Shown here: piece after piece, positions 45,202 to 53,203 of the stretch
How positions within the stretch are numbered: position 1 is the first letter of the stretch
How the letters are laid out: every line of letters starts with the position of its first letter
NCBI RefSeq assembly: GCF_004168255.1
Contig: NZ_SEWG01000007.1
Location: 62,001-126,000 of the forward strand
DNA from: Mucilaginibacter terrigena
GTDB taxonomy: Bacteria; Bacteroidota; Bacteroidia; Sphingobacteriales; Sphingobacteriaceae
DNA length: 64,000 nt
Direction of reading: 5' to 3'
Notes under the pieces: model-generated
Databases searched by the model: none
What the model was told of the DNA's origin: nothing
Seen by the model: the letters and a program-made list of their open reading frames with translations, nothing else
Translations under genes and position numbers: made by a program

Positions 45202-45864
45202 TTAAGCAATAGCATTCTTCAGGAAAATATTCAGGGGGTATAGCTTGCTGCAAATATCAACTATCAGCCCGGCAGCATCTTTAGATATTACTTCCTTATC
45301 CTTTAAGGGGTGAGAAACGATAAAGCTTTTCAACTTCAGCAGATCGATATTCTCGTTATCCGCGTCGTAGCCTTTTGGTGTTGTTTTCAGCTGGTCCTGC
45401 GCCCTGAAATCGCCAAACAGTTTTACAAATCCCTTATCGTTAATTATCCTTTTTAGATCGTTTGCATTATAGTCAATTTCCTGGCGGATGGCTTTCAGGT
45501 GTTCGGCTTCGGGCATCCAGTAACCGCCGGCTATAAATGATTTACCCGGCTGGATCTGCAGGTAATACTCTACCCCGCCCAATTTAGAGCCCTGGGTTGG
45601 CAGGCTTATGCCAAAATTATTTTTATATGGTGTTTTGTTTTTGCTGAAGCGTATGTCGCGGTAAATGCGCATTACACATTTTTTGGGATCAAGGTCGGCG
45701 CTAACGCTGGGGTCAACTTTATGCAGTTTGGTGATGACATTGGCCGCAAGGTCAATCACATTTTCGCGCGCCTTGTCGTATCTTTCTTTATTAGCCTGGA
45801 ACCACTCCCTTTTATTGTTATCAACAAGCTCTTTTAAAAAATCAAGCGTTTGGGATTGTATCAT
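45202..45864 (-). CDS. DUF2461 family protein
   Basis: The 220-residue soluble protein shows the DUF2461 (TIGR02453) pattern. It has TLDFLKELVDNNKREWFQAN at the start, then CVMRIYRDIRFSKNKTPYKN around residue 70, and GGVEYYLQIQPGKSFIAGGY around 95-115. The family is widespread and has no established biochemical function. It is 18 bp upstream of the OmpA-like gene on the same strand; the two may be co-transcribed. Length and ends are normal for the family. Confidence 0.9.
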   Translation of the reverse strand: MIQSQTLDFLKELVDNNKREWFQANKERYDKARENVIDLAANVITKLHKVDPSVSADLDPKKCVMRIYRDIRFSKNKTPYKNNFGISLPTQGSKLGGVEYYLQIQPGKSFIAGGYWMPEAEHLKAIRQEIDYNANDLKRIINDKGFVKLFGDFRAQDQLKTTPKGYDADNENIDLLKLKSFIVSHPLKDKEVISKDAAGLIVDICSKLYPLNIFLKNAIA

Positions 45865-45902
45865 CCAAAAAATCTCTTTTATTTTAAGCCCACAGCAAGT
45901 TC

Positions 45903-45932
45903 CACCATGAACTATGATCTATGAACCTTTAA
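45903..45932. repeat. Micro-repeat next to the end of the respiratory operon
   Basis: The words CATGAACTATGATCTATGAAC form overlapping ATGAAC/CTATGA repeats in the short gap between the DUF2461 start and the stop of the small CxxC gene. It resembles in style the micro-repeats at 41573, 42466 and 51199. Confidence 0.5.
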
Positions 45933-46208
45933 CTAATTTAAATTAAGCTTTTCGCTGCGGATATTCAGTTCAACATCTTTACGTCGATATTTTTTATACC
46001 AAATGTAACCCGCAACGGCAACGGCCAGGTATGGTGCGGCCAGCAGGTACATAATGCCATTATTTAAACCATTGGTTGTTTTTGCGCCGCTTTTCGCATT
46101 TGTTTCCACATTAGACGCACACATGGCACATTGCGCTTTTACAGGTACAACACTGCATACCAGCAAACCCATAACCAAAACGATATATACAAACTTTAAT
46201 TTTTTCAT
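45933..46208 (-). CDS. Small secreted/membrane protein with CxxC, last gene of the respiratory operon
   Basis: The 91-residue protein has a signal peptide or first helix (about 1-26, ending VKAQ). The motif QCAMCASNVETNAKSG (CxxC at about 27-30) follows right after the cleavage point. A transmembrane helix comes next (about 50-70, MYLLAAPYLAVAVAGYIWY), with a basic tail (KKYRRKD). I do not recognise a named family. The CxxC at the outer face next to SCO-like and DUF420 genes suggests a role in copper or heme delivery or in oxidase assembly, but this is inference only. It is 9 bp downstream of the DUF420 gene. Confidence 0.75.
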   Translation of the reverse strand: MKKLKFVYIVLVMGLLVCSVVPVKAQCAMCASNVETNAKSGAKTTNGLNNGIMYLLAAPYLAVAVAGYIWYKKYRRKDVELNIRSEKLNLN

Positions 46209-46217
46209 GTAAGTACT

Positions 46218-46793
46218 TTAAAAATGATAGTACGGCCTGATCATCAAATATACAACAACACCCGATACTGTAACGAATAACCATATAGGAAACGCCCATC
46301 TTACCAATTTCTTATGTTTTTGCACCTGCATTTGCAGGCCACGGTAAAAACTTAACAATATTAATGGTAAAACGCCTGCCGCAAGTATAATGTGGGGCAC
46401 CAAAACGGAGAGATAGATCGTCCTTAAGCTACCTGCAGCTGCACGCTCGCTGTCAGAAAGAATGCCGTCGCCATTTGCATCGCCGTAAATAGTATCGCTA
46501 CGCATTAAGTAATGAAATAAGATGTATGATACCAGGAACAACGATGACAGGCAAAAGGTTGTTATGTTCAATCGTTTATGAATGGTGATCTTCCCTTGTT
46601 TAATAAAGTATAATGATGTTAGCAGTAGTATACTGCATGTACCGTTAATAAAAGCATTGAGTAAAGGCAGATATGGCGTAAATGCCGGCGGCGTAGCGGG
46701 GCCGGGTATCAGGTGGCGGTTAAGTACAATAACTACGGTGATAACAAATATGGTTACACCGGTAACAAATCTAAATATGAATTTATCGGTCAT
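46218..46793 (-). CDS. DUF420 membrane protein, putative oxidase assembly factor
   Basis: The 191-residue protein has five hydrophobic helices (about 8-26, 42-62, 76-96, 125-148, 165-185). It fits DUF420, the CtaM-like family required for assembly of some heme-copper oxidases in Firmicutes and common next to cox genes in Bacteroidota. Between helices 3 and 4 it carries DANGDGILSDSE (Asp105-Glu116), a perfect match to an EF-hand calcium loop, which I do not know from the Firmicutes members. It is the penultimate gene of the respiratory operon, between the SCO-like gene and the CxxC protein. Confidence 0.85.
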   Translation of the reverse strand: MTDKFIFRFVTGVTIFVITVVIVLNRHLIPGPATPPAFTPYLPLLNAFINGTCSILLLTSLYFIKQGKITIHKRLNITTFCLSSLFLVSYILFHYLMRSDTIYGDANGDGILSDSERAAAGSLRTIYLSVLVPHIILAAGVLPLILLSFYRGLQMQVQKHKKLVRWAFPIWLFVTVSGVVVYLMIRPYYHF

Positions 46794-46882
46794 TTTGTTG
46801 AGTATGGATTAATGACAAAAGATCAAGCACTAACTGGATTAAACAAGCTCCTGTCTTTCGCCAGCAATCTTTGTTCTTGTAT

Positions 46883-47581
46883 CTAATACAACGCTTTATC
46901 AACCTTGCGTAATTCTTCGGCTATCAGCACCTTTATCTCGTCGTTAAGCTTAGTGATTTCTGCGGCATTGGTGCCATTATAATAGCCCCTTATGCGTTTT
47001 TCGGCATCTATCAGTATCAATTTGTCGCTGTAAATAAAATCGTCCTGGCTTTTTTGCACGGCATTCACCAAAAAGCCGTTGCGGGCCAGGTTGTAAGTTG
47101 TAGCAGTATCGCCAGATAAAAAAAGCCATTTATTGGTCGCCTCAAATTGCGAGCTATACTTTTTTAAAACCGGCGGCGTATCCCGTGCCGGGTCAACCGT
47201 TATAGATGTAAAGTAAACCATCGGGTTTTTGCGGTAGGCGTATACCAGTTCGCTGATGTTTTTATTTACCGTGGTGCAAATTTGCGGGCAGTTGGTATAA
47301 AAAAAGCTGGCTACAAATAACTTTTTATCAAAGTTTTTGAAGGACACCTGCCTGCCGTTCTGGTCCACCAGGTTAAAATCGCCCAGCTTATGGTAAATGG
47401 TATCGGGGATGTATTTGCCGTGAAACTTATGCCCCGTTTTGGCAACCACTTTTGGCCCATAAAACGATAGCGGCTTGTACCTGTTTTTACCCTTGGCGGT
47501 TAGCAAATAATATAAAAATCCCGGTAACGCTAATATCATTACCAGGATCACTATTTTTTTCAGGACGTATCCTTTACGCAT
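46883..47581 (-). CDS. SCO1/SenC-family protein lacking the copper-ligand histidine
   Basis: The 232-residue membrane-anchored thioredoxin-fold protein has an N-terminal helix (about 8-27). GDFNLVDQNGRQVSFKNFD follows, then the CxxxC pair in NCPQICTTV (Cys98, Cys102), SITVDPARDTPP and IDAEKRIRGYYNGT. SCO proteins deliver copper to the CuA site of oxidase subunit II, using the two Cys and one His. At the His position (DHT in human SCO1) this protein has FIYSD, that is Tyr184; the codon TAC is one base from CAC. It could be a thiol reductase or a modified copper chaperone. It starts directly at the end of the subunit IV gene. Confidence 0.88.
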   Translation of the reverse strand: MRKGYVLKKIVILVMILALPGFLYYLLTAKGKNRYKPLSFYGPKVVAKTGHKFHGKYIPDTIYHKLGDFNLVDQNGRQVSFKNFDKKLFVASFFYTNCPQICTTVNKNISELVYAYRKNPMVYFTSITVDPARDTPPVLKKYSSQFEATNKWLFLSGDTATTYNLARNGFLVNAVQKSQDDFIYSDKLILIDAEKRIRGYYNGTNAAEITKLNDEIKVLIAEELRKVDKALY

Positions 47582-47928
47582 TATGCCCTAAGGTCTATCC
47601 AGTAATGGCTTTCGTTTGTAAGCACTAATATCAAGCCTATAATAAATAATATAGGCACTATAATACACAAGGCTAACCCAATTCGCTCGAATTTTAAGTG
47701 CATGAAATATGCAACAATGTAAAAAGCTTTAAATAGAGTTAAAACTATGTAAATAGGATTTGCATAATGCAACGGGATGTAGTTTGATGGCACTAACCAA
47801 AGTGCAATAATAAACTCCACAACCGTTATACCCAATAATATCAGGAATACATTTATGATTTTTTTACGGGTCATTCCTTCGCCGTGGCCGTGCTCATCGT
47901 GATGAACTTCTGCTGATTCTGATGACAT
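47581..47928 (-). CDS. Cytochrome c oxidase subunit IV-type protein
   Basis: The 115-residue protein from ATG 47928 (a farther start at 47985 would run into the subunit III gene) begins with a His/Glu-rich segment (EVHHDEHGHGEGM). Three hydrophobic helices follow. The second helix region is followed by YFMHLKFERIGLAL, the signature of the prokaryotic subunit IV (COX4 / CyoD-like) family. It is a small structural subunit of the caa3/aa3 oxidase. It follows subunit III by about 20 bp and ends overlapping the SCO-like start by one base. Confidence 0.85.
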   Translation of the reverse strand: MSSESAEVHHDEHGHGEGMTRKKIINVFLILLGITVVEFIIALWLVPSNYIPLHYANPIYIVLTLFKAFYIVAYFMHLKFERIGLALCIIVPILFIIGLILVLTNESHYWIDLRA

Positions 47929-47948
47929 ATGTTTATCAGTTAAATTTT

Positions 47949-48668
47949 TTAAACTAAGTAAAAGAAAGTAAATACAAACACCCAAACAAGGTCTACAAAG
48001 TGCCAGTAAAGGCCAACTTTTTCGATCATTAAATAGCTGCCGCGTTTTTGGTATGTACCTGCCAACACGTTTATGGTGATAATGATATTGATAATAACAC
48101 CGCTAAATACGTGAAAACCGTGGAAGCCCGTTATGGTGAAAAATAAATTTGCGAATTGCTGGGCGTATGTACCATAAGTTGCTTCGGCCCCTCCCTTAAA
48201 TAAGTGCTTCAACTCTTCCATATTAGGGATACTACCCCACCAAAAACCTTCGTGGTGCAGGTGTGTCCACTCTAATGCCTGGCAGCCTAAAAAGGTAAAG
48301 CCCCCAATAATAGTTGCTATCATCCACCAAAACACTTCTTTTTTTGCCATACGATGGCCCGCCTCTACCGCTAATACCATTGTAACCGAGCTAAGGATGA
48401 GGATAAACGTCATTAAACCCACAAATACAAGGGGTTTGCCGCTGTCATACAAGCCGGGTACCGATTGGAAAACCAGATCGGGCGCAGGCCAGCTGCTTGA
48501 GCTAAAACGCAATGAGCCATAGGCAATTAGCAATGACGAAAAGGTAAACGCATCCGAAAGGAGGAAAAACCACATCATCATTTTACCGTACTCAACATTA
48601 AACGGAGATTTACCTCCAGACCACGGCGTGGTTTTTACTTCATCAATAGGTGATAATTGTGCACTCAT
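47949..48668 (-). CDS. Cytochrome c oxidase subunit III (main copy)
   Basis: The 239-residue protein has seven hydrophobic helices. It has the subunit III signature ITGFHGFHVFSGVIINI and the C-terminal VGLYWHFVDLVWVFVFTFFYLV. FLLSDAFTFSSLLIAYG fits helix 1-2. It is a core subunit of the heme-copper oxidase in the cytoplasmic membrane. A second, shorter subunit III-type gene lies just upstream (48675-49259, 6 bp gap). The pair is typical for Bacteroidota, where two subunit III-family proteins are encoded side by side. Confidence 0.92.
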   Translation of the reverse strand: MSAQLSPIDEVKTTPWSGGKSPFNVEYGKMMMWFFLLSDAFTFSSLLIAYGSLRFSSSSWPAPDLVFQSVPGLYDSGKPLVFVGLMTFILILSSVTMVLAVEAGHRMAKKEVFWWMIATIIGGFTFLGCQALEWTHLHHEGFWWGSIPNMEELKHLFKGGAEATYGTYAQQFANLFFTITGFHGFHVFSGVIINIIITINVLAGTYQKRGSYLMIEKVGLYWHFVDLVWVFVFTFFYLV

Positions 48669-48674
48669 GAGTTT

Positions 48675-49259
48675 TTATTGTTGGTTCAAAAGTAAAAAAA
48701 CATACAGATAAATCCATATAATATCGACAAAATGCCAAAAAATAGAAGACATCTGCATACTGTATAAATTTCTAACCTGCTCTATACTGCGGTAACAACG
48801 CCAAAGCGTATTACCCAATAACAGCAAGCCGGCTAAAATGTGTAGTAAATGCATCCATATAAATACATATACGAAAGATTGTGTTGCATTTGGATTGGAA
48901 AAATAAACGCCCATACCGGGTAAAAGTATAAGCCAGGCGTATACCTGTATCGCGAAAAAAGCAACGCCTAAAAGTATGGTTAATAACAGGTATAACCGTT
49001 GCCTGCCGTACTGCAGGGCCTTTGCAGCCCGCGAGGCCATAAACAACGTAACACTGCTTAATACCATTACAGCAGTACTGTAAAGAAAAATATCAGGCAG
49101 TTTCATACCCATGGTGTGGGCTTTGGTACCGCCTATGTAAACTATAAAACCACTGGTTAACGCCGCAAAAAACATAAACGATGTGAATATGAAGATCCAC
49201 ATGTTGAATTTTTTGGGTGCCAGGTTCAATCTATCTTCTTGCTGTAACTGAGACATCAT
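48675..49259 (-). CDS. Cytochrome c oxidase subunit III-like protein (short copy)
   Basis: The 194-residue protein has five helices. The C-terminal SIFWHFVDIIWIYLYVFLLL and the internal FIWMHLLHILAGLLLL are the subunit III pattern. It lacks the first two helices of longer family members. It probably forms part of the same oxidase as the 239-residue copy. Its start overlaps the end of ctaB by 4 bp (ATGA type), so translation is coupled. Confidence 0.88.
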   Translation of the reverse strand: MMSQLQQEDRLNLAPKKFNMWIFIFTSFMFFAALTSGFIVYIGGTKAHTMGMKLPDIFLYSTAVMVLSSVTLFMASRAAKALQYGRQRLYLLLTILLGVAFFAIQVYAWLILLPGMGVYFSNPNATQSFVYVFIWMHLLHILAGLLLLGNTLWRCYRSIEQVRNLYSMQMSSIFWHFVDIIWIYLYVFLLLNQQ

Positions 49260-50125
49260 TTTCCAATAAAATCAAATAAAAACATTAGCTGCACAACCGG
49301 CAGGTAATAAAACGATCCAAACATTAACTTACGGGCGCTGCTTATTTCGCGCGTGCGCATTAAGTTAAATGCCTGGTATATAAATATTAAACTCATTAAT
49401 AGCGATACTATTGCCAAAACAATACCGGCGTTATGGTTTAAATAGGGCAACAAGCTTACAGGCAATAATGCCAATGTTGTTACAAAGGTGATAATAGCAC
49501 TTGTGCTATCGCGCTTGCCCGATGGCAGCAGCCTAAAACCCGCCAGTTTATAGTCATCATCCAAAACCCAGGCAATGGCCCAAAAATGCGGAAACTGCCA
49601 TACAAACTGTATAGCGAATAATATAAGCGCTATCTCGTCAATTTTGGGGTGGGCCGCCACATAACCAATAAGCGGTGGCAATGCGCCCGGTATAGCCCCT
49701 ACAAAAACCGCTATGGGCGATTTACGTTTTAAGGGTGTATAAGCAAAGGCATACAATATAACCGAGAATATAGATAAGAACCCTGTAGTGGGGTTAAGCT
49801 TGCCTAATAAATAGGTGCCCACTATGGCCATTAATAAGCTAAGCACAAGCGCCTGTCCGTTAGTCATGCGGCCAGATGGCAGCGGGCGGTCTGATGTACG
49901 GGTCATCAGGCGGTCAAGGTCCTTTTCAATGATCTCGTTAAAGCCGTTTGCCGCCGATGTTACCAGGAAACCTCCAACTATCAGCATCAGCCAGTTGCTC
50001 CAAAACTCATGGCTGCTCCAATCAATAGGCCCGTTAACTTTACTACCTATAACAAATGATATAGAGGCCGAAAAAACCACCAGCAGCGTTAAGCGTAATT
50101 TTACCAGCTTTATAAAATCTTTCAT
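49256..50125 (-). CDS. ctaB: Protoheme IX farnesyltransferase (heme O synthase)
   Basis: The 289-residue UbiA-superfamily prenyltransferase has about nine helices. The prenyl-diphosphate/Mg motif NGFNEIIEKDLDRLMTRT lies at about 60-77, with RPLPSGR after it. YTPLKRKSPIAVFVGAIPGA and the second Asp motif in AWVLDDDYKLAG also fit. It adds a farnesyl group to heme B to make heme O for the oxidase. It overlaps ctaA by 4 bp upstream and the short subunit III gene by 4 bp downstream. Confidence 0.95.
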   Translation of the reverse strand: MKDFIKLVKLRLTLLVVFSASISFVIGSKVNGPIDWSSHEFWSNWLMLIVGGFLVTSAANGFNEIIEKDLDRLMTRTSDRPLPSGRMTNGQALVLSLLMAIVGTYLLGKLNPTTGFLSIFSVILYAFAYTPLKRKSPIAVFVGAIPGALPPLIGYVAAHPKIDEIALILFAIQFVWQFPHFWAIAWVLDDDYKLAGFRLLPSGKRDSTSAIITFVTTLALLPVSLLPYLNHNAGIVLAIVSLLMSLIFIYQAFNLMRTREISSARKLMFGSFYYLPVVQLMFLFDFIGK

Positions 50126-51183
50126 TTGCCTGCCCCCTGCACGTTTACCGAACTAAATAAATTCAACAATAGATAAAACTGGGCTCCAAATAATAAGCTT
50201 GCCAATATTATATGTGATGCCTGTGCAAACGGCGGCAACGCCCAGTACGATAAAAATATGCCGGTTACTATTTGCAGCATTATCATTAAAAAGTTAAAGC
50301 TCATTAACTGCTGCTGTATAGAGTGCCTGTTAAACCCTTTACGTATCAGTACATATAATACCAGGTTTGCAAGTAATACTATTACAGCTACATCCCTGTG
50401 CTGTGCAAATATATCGCCGGCACGGGTTACCCAGCTTTCGCGGTAGCTGCCCTCTAAATGGCTTGCAACGGCGTCAATCTTCTCGCGCACCTCGGTACCA
50501 AATGTTATCTGTAATATGCTTAAGGCTAAAACCACAATAGTAACAATGGCCACTAATGGCTTACGCTGTACTTTGTACCTGCCCTGTACCCTGGCCATAT
50601 GATAGGTTGCAATACTAATGGCCAATATAGCCAGCGCTATAAGCATGTGCACGGTAACTATCCAGGCAACTAAATTTGTTGATACCACTATTGACCCCAG
50701 CCATCCCTGGAAACCAACCAGTACAAGGTTAAATATGCTTAATGACGCTATCAGCTTGCTGCTTTTCCAATATTGAAAAGAAAACACAGCGCAAAGAAAT
50801 AATAACACGCCCGAAAGAGCGCCTATTAGCCTGTTCACATACTCTGTCCAGGTGCGGGCACTGTTAAATTCTTCGGGCACCAGTATCGATTTGTCGTTAC
50901 GGATGCGCGTTGCCAGTTGGCTGTATCCAAAAACATCAAGCATTTTTGCAAACTTTTGATTTTTAGCCAGGCGTTTATCTGCATAAACCTTTTTGTAATT
51001 AGCGGGCAGCTCGGATATGCTGGTTGGCGGCACATAACGGCCAAAACACTTAGGCCAATCGGGGCAGCCCATACCCGAACCGGTACTGCGCACAACCCCA
51101 CCGGCCAGTATCAGCACAAAAAGCACAATGATAGTTATGAGGTTAACTTTTAGAAATGTATTGCCGGGTGCTTTTATGCTCAT
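50122..51183 (-). CDS. ctaA: Heme A synthase (CtaA/COX15)
   Basis: The 353-residue eight-helix protein has GGVVRSTGSGMGCPDWPKCF (about 27-46), EYVNRLIGALSGVL (heme-ligand region), HMLIALAILAISIATYHM (His ligand) and LVGFQGWLGSIVVSTNL. It also has QIVTGIFLSYWALPP late in the chain. It oxidises the methyl group of heme O to heme A for the aa3-type oxidase. It overlaps ctaB and lies 108 bp downstream of ctaD across a repeat-filled spacer (51199-51286). Confidence 0.95.
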   Translation of the reverse strand: MSIKAPGNTFLKVNLITIIVLFVLILAGGVVRSTGSGMGCPDWPKCFGRYVPPTSISELPANYKKVYADKRLAKNQKFAKMLDVFGYSQLATRIRNDKSILVPEEFNSARTWTEYVNRLIGALSGVLLFLCAVFSFQYWKSSKLIASLSIFNLVLVGFQGWLGSIVVSTNLVAWIVTVHMLIALAILAISIATYHMARVQGRYKVQRKPLVAIVTIVVLALSILQITFGTEVREKIDAVASHLEGSYRESWVTRAGDIFAQHRDVAVIVLLANLVLYVLIRKGFNRHSIQQQLMSFNFLMIMLQIVTGIFLSYWALPPFAQASHIILASLLFGAQFYLLLNLFSSVNVQGAGK

Positions 51184-51198
51184 CTTCTAAACTAAACA

Positions 51199-51286
51199 AT
51201 TTGAAAATTTGATGATTTGAAGATTTGAAAACTTATTTTCAAACTGCTTAATTTTCAAACTTTCAAATTGCTTAATTTTCAAATTA
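51199..51286. repeat. AT-rich mirrored micro-repeat between ctaD and ctaA
   Basis: The left half holds four ATTTGAA(A/G) words (51199-51232). The right half holds two copies of TTTCAAAYTGCTTAATTTTCAAAY (about 51236-51284). The halves are complementary in wording (TTTGAAAA / TTTTCAAA), so the transcript can fold back on itself. There is no U-tract. Confidence 0.7.
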
Positions 51287-51291
51287 AGGTA

Positions 51292-53184
51292 TTACTTTAC
51301 TTCTTCGTTACTCTTTTGAGTATTTGCCCATTTAGTATGTTCCTCTAAACCTGTAGGGTTATCCTCAAAATCATGCGGAAGGTTTGAGCTCATGGTTTGT
51401 GAAAGCGGAACCGTTTGTGGTATAAAATCCTCTTCGGCGCCAGGCTTGCTGTAATCATATGGCCAACGGTAAACGGTTGGGATCTCGCCCGGCCAGTTAC
51501 CATGTAAATGCTCAACAGGTGTGGTCCACTCCAGGGTATTTGAGTGCCATGGGTTTTGCGGCGCTTTTTTGCCCCAGAATATAGAGTGTATAAAGTTAAA
51601 CAGGAATGCTACCTGCGCTACAGCCGACATAATTGCCGCCCATGTAATAAATGTATTTACAGATAACCACTGTTTCATCGATTCAAACTCGGTGAATGCA
51701 TAGTAACGGCGTGGTACACCATCTAAGCCCATAAAGTGCATTGGGAAGAACACCAGGTAAGCGCCAATAAACGTTAACCAAAAGTGCAGGTAACCCAAAC
51801 GCTCGTCCATCATGCGGCCAAACATTTTAGGGAACCAGTGATAAACACCCGCAAGCATACCAAATATAGCAGCCGAACCCATTACCAGGTGGAAGTGGGC
51901 AACCACAAAGTAAGTATCGTGCAGGTTGATATCCAGCGCGGCGTTACCCAGGAATATACCGGTTAAACCACCGGAGATAAAGAACGATACCATCCCGATA
52001 GCAAACAGCATAGCTGATGTAAAACGGATGTTACCACGCCACAAGGTAGCCAGCCAGTTAAATGTTTTTACTGCCGATGGTACCGCGATGATGAGCGTGG
52101 TGATCATGAACACACCGCCCAGGAACGGATTCATGCCCGTTACAAACATGTGGTGGCCCCATACAATAAACGATAGTACGGTAATACCTATAAGCGAGTA
52201 AACCATGGCGTGGTAACCAAAAATTGGCTTACGCGAGTTTACCGACATAACTTCGGACGAGATACCCATCGCAGGCATAATTACAATGTACACCTCGGGG
52301 TGGCCCAGGAACCAGAACAAATGCTGGAACAGTATAGGGCTACCGCCTTCGTAAGGCTGTACCTGCGTACCGTTCAGCACGATATCTGAAAGGTAAAAGC
52401 TTGTACCAAAGCTGCGGTCAAATATCAATAGCACCACACCGGCAACAAGTACCGGGAATGATAACACACCCAATATAGCGGTAAGGAACAGCGCCCATAC
52501 CGATAGTGGCATTTTCCAAAGGTCCATACCTTTGGTACGCATGTTTAATATAGTACTTACATAGTTTATACCTGCCATTAACTGCGATGCAATAAACAGT
52601 ACCATACTTATTAACCAAAGCGTCATACCCATACCAGATCCCGGCATGGCTTTAGGCAGTGCTGATAAAGGCGGGTATATTGTCCAGCCACCGCTTGCAG
52701 GGCCTTTTTGTACCAGGAACGATGAAAGCATAATAACACTGGCCAAAAAGAAGAACCAGTACGAAAGCATGTTCATGAAAGGCGAAGCCATATCGCGTAC
52801 ACCCAGTTGCAATGGTATCAAAAGGTTGGCAAAAGTACCGCTCAAACCTGCGGTTAGTACAAAAAACACCATTATGGTACCATGTATGGTAACCAGCGCC
52901 AGGTAAAAGTTAGAATCTAAACGCCCGCCCGGTGCAAAACGGCCTAATAATGTTTCCATTAATGGGAACGATTTTTCAGGGTAAGCTAACTGGATCCTGA
53001 ACAGAACTGATAATATCATGGCGATAAAAGCCATTGTAATACCTGTTATAAGGAATTGCTTGGCAATCATCTTGTGATCCTGACTAAAAACGTATGTGTT
53101 CAGGAACGTTGCTTTATGATGATGTTGTCCGTGATCGTCTTCGTGATGAACTACTCCGTGATCTTGAACTGATAATGTTGACAT
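51292..53184 (-). CDS. ctaD: Cytochrome c oxidase subunit I
   Basis: The 630-residue protein has 12 or more helices. Marks are a His-rich N terminus (VVHHEDDHGQHHH), WFLGHPEVYIVIMP (CuB His-Tyr cross-link and the A-family Glu), VWGHHMFVTGMNP (CuB His pair) and HDTYFVVAHFHLVMG (heme His ligands). The GHPEVY Glu marks an A1-type proton channel. It is the catalytic subunit reducing oxygen to water. The extra C-terminal tail (after residue 580) is hydrophilic. It is 19 bp downstream of ctaC. Confidence 0.97.
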   Translation of the reverse strand: MSTLSVQDHGVVHHEDDHGQHHHKATFLNTYVFSQDHKMIAKQFLITGITMAFIAMILSVLFRIQLAYPEKSFPLMETLLGRFAPGGRLDSNFYLALVTIHGTIMVFFVLTAGLSGTFANLLIPLQLGVRDMASPFMNMLSYWFFFLASVIMLSSFLVQKGPASGGWTIYPPLSALPKAMPGSGMGMTLWLISMVLFIASQLMAGINYVSTILNMRTKGMDLWKMPLSVWALFLTAILGVLSFPVLVAGVVLLIFDRSFGTSFYLSDIVLNGTQVQPYEGGSPILFQHLFWFLGHPEVYIVIMPAMGISSEVMSVNSRKPIFGYHAMVYSLIGITVLSFIVWGHHMFVTGMNPFLGGVFMITTLIIAVPSAVKTFNWLATLWRGNIRFTSAMLFAIGMVSFFISGGLTGIFLGNAALDINLHDTYFVVAHFHLVMGSAAIFGMLAGVYHWFPKMFGRMMDERLGYLHFWLTFIGAYLVFFPMHFMGLDGVPRRYYAFTEFESMKQWLSVNTFITWAAIMSAVAQVAFLFNFIHSIFWGKKAPQNPWHSNTLEWTTPVEHLHGNWPGEIPTVYRWPYDYSKPGAEEDFIPQTVPLSQTMSSNLPHDFEDNPTGLEEHTKWANTQKSNEEVK

Positions 53185-53203
53185 ACTCGCTAATCTTTTT
53201 GTA

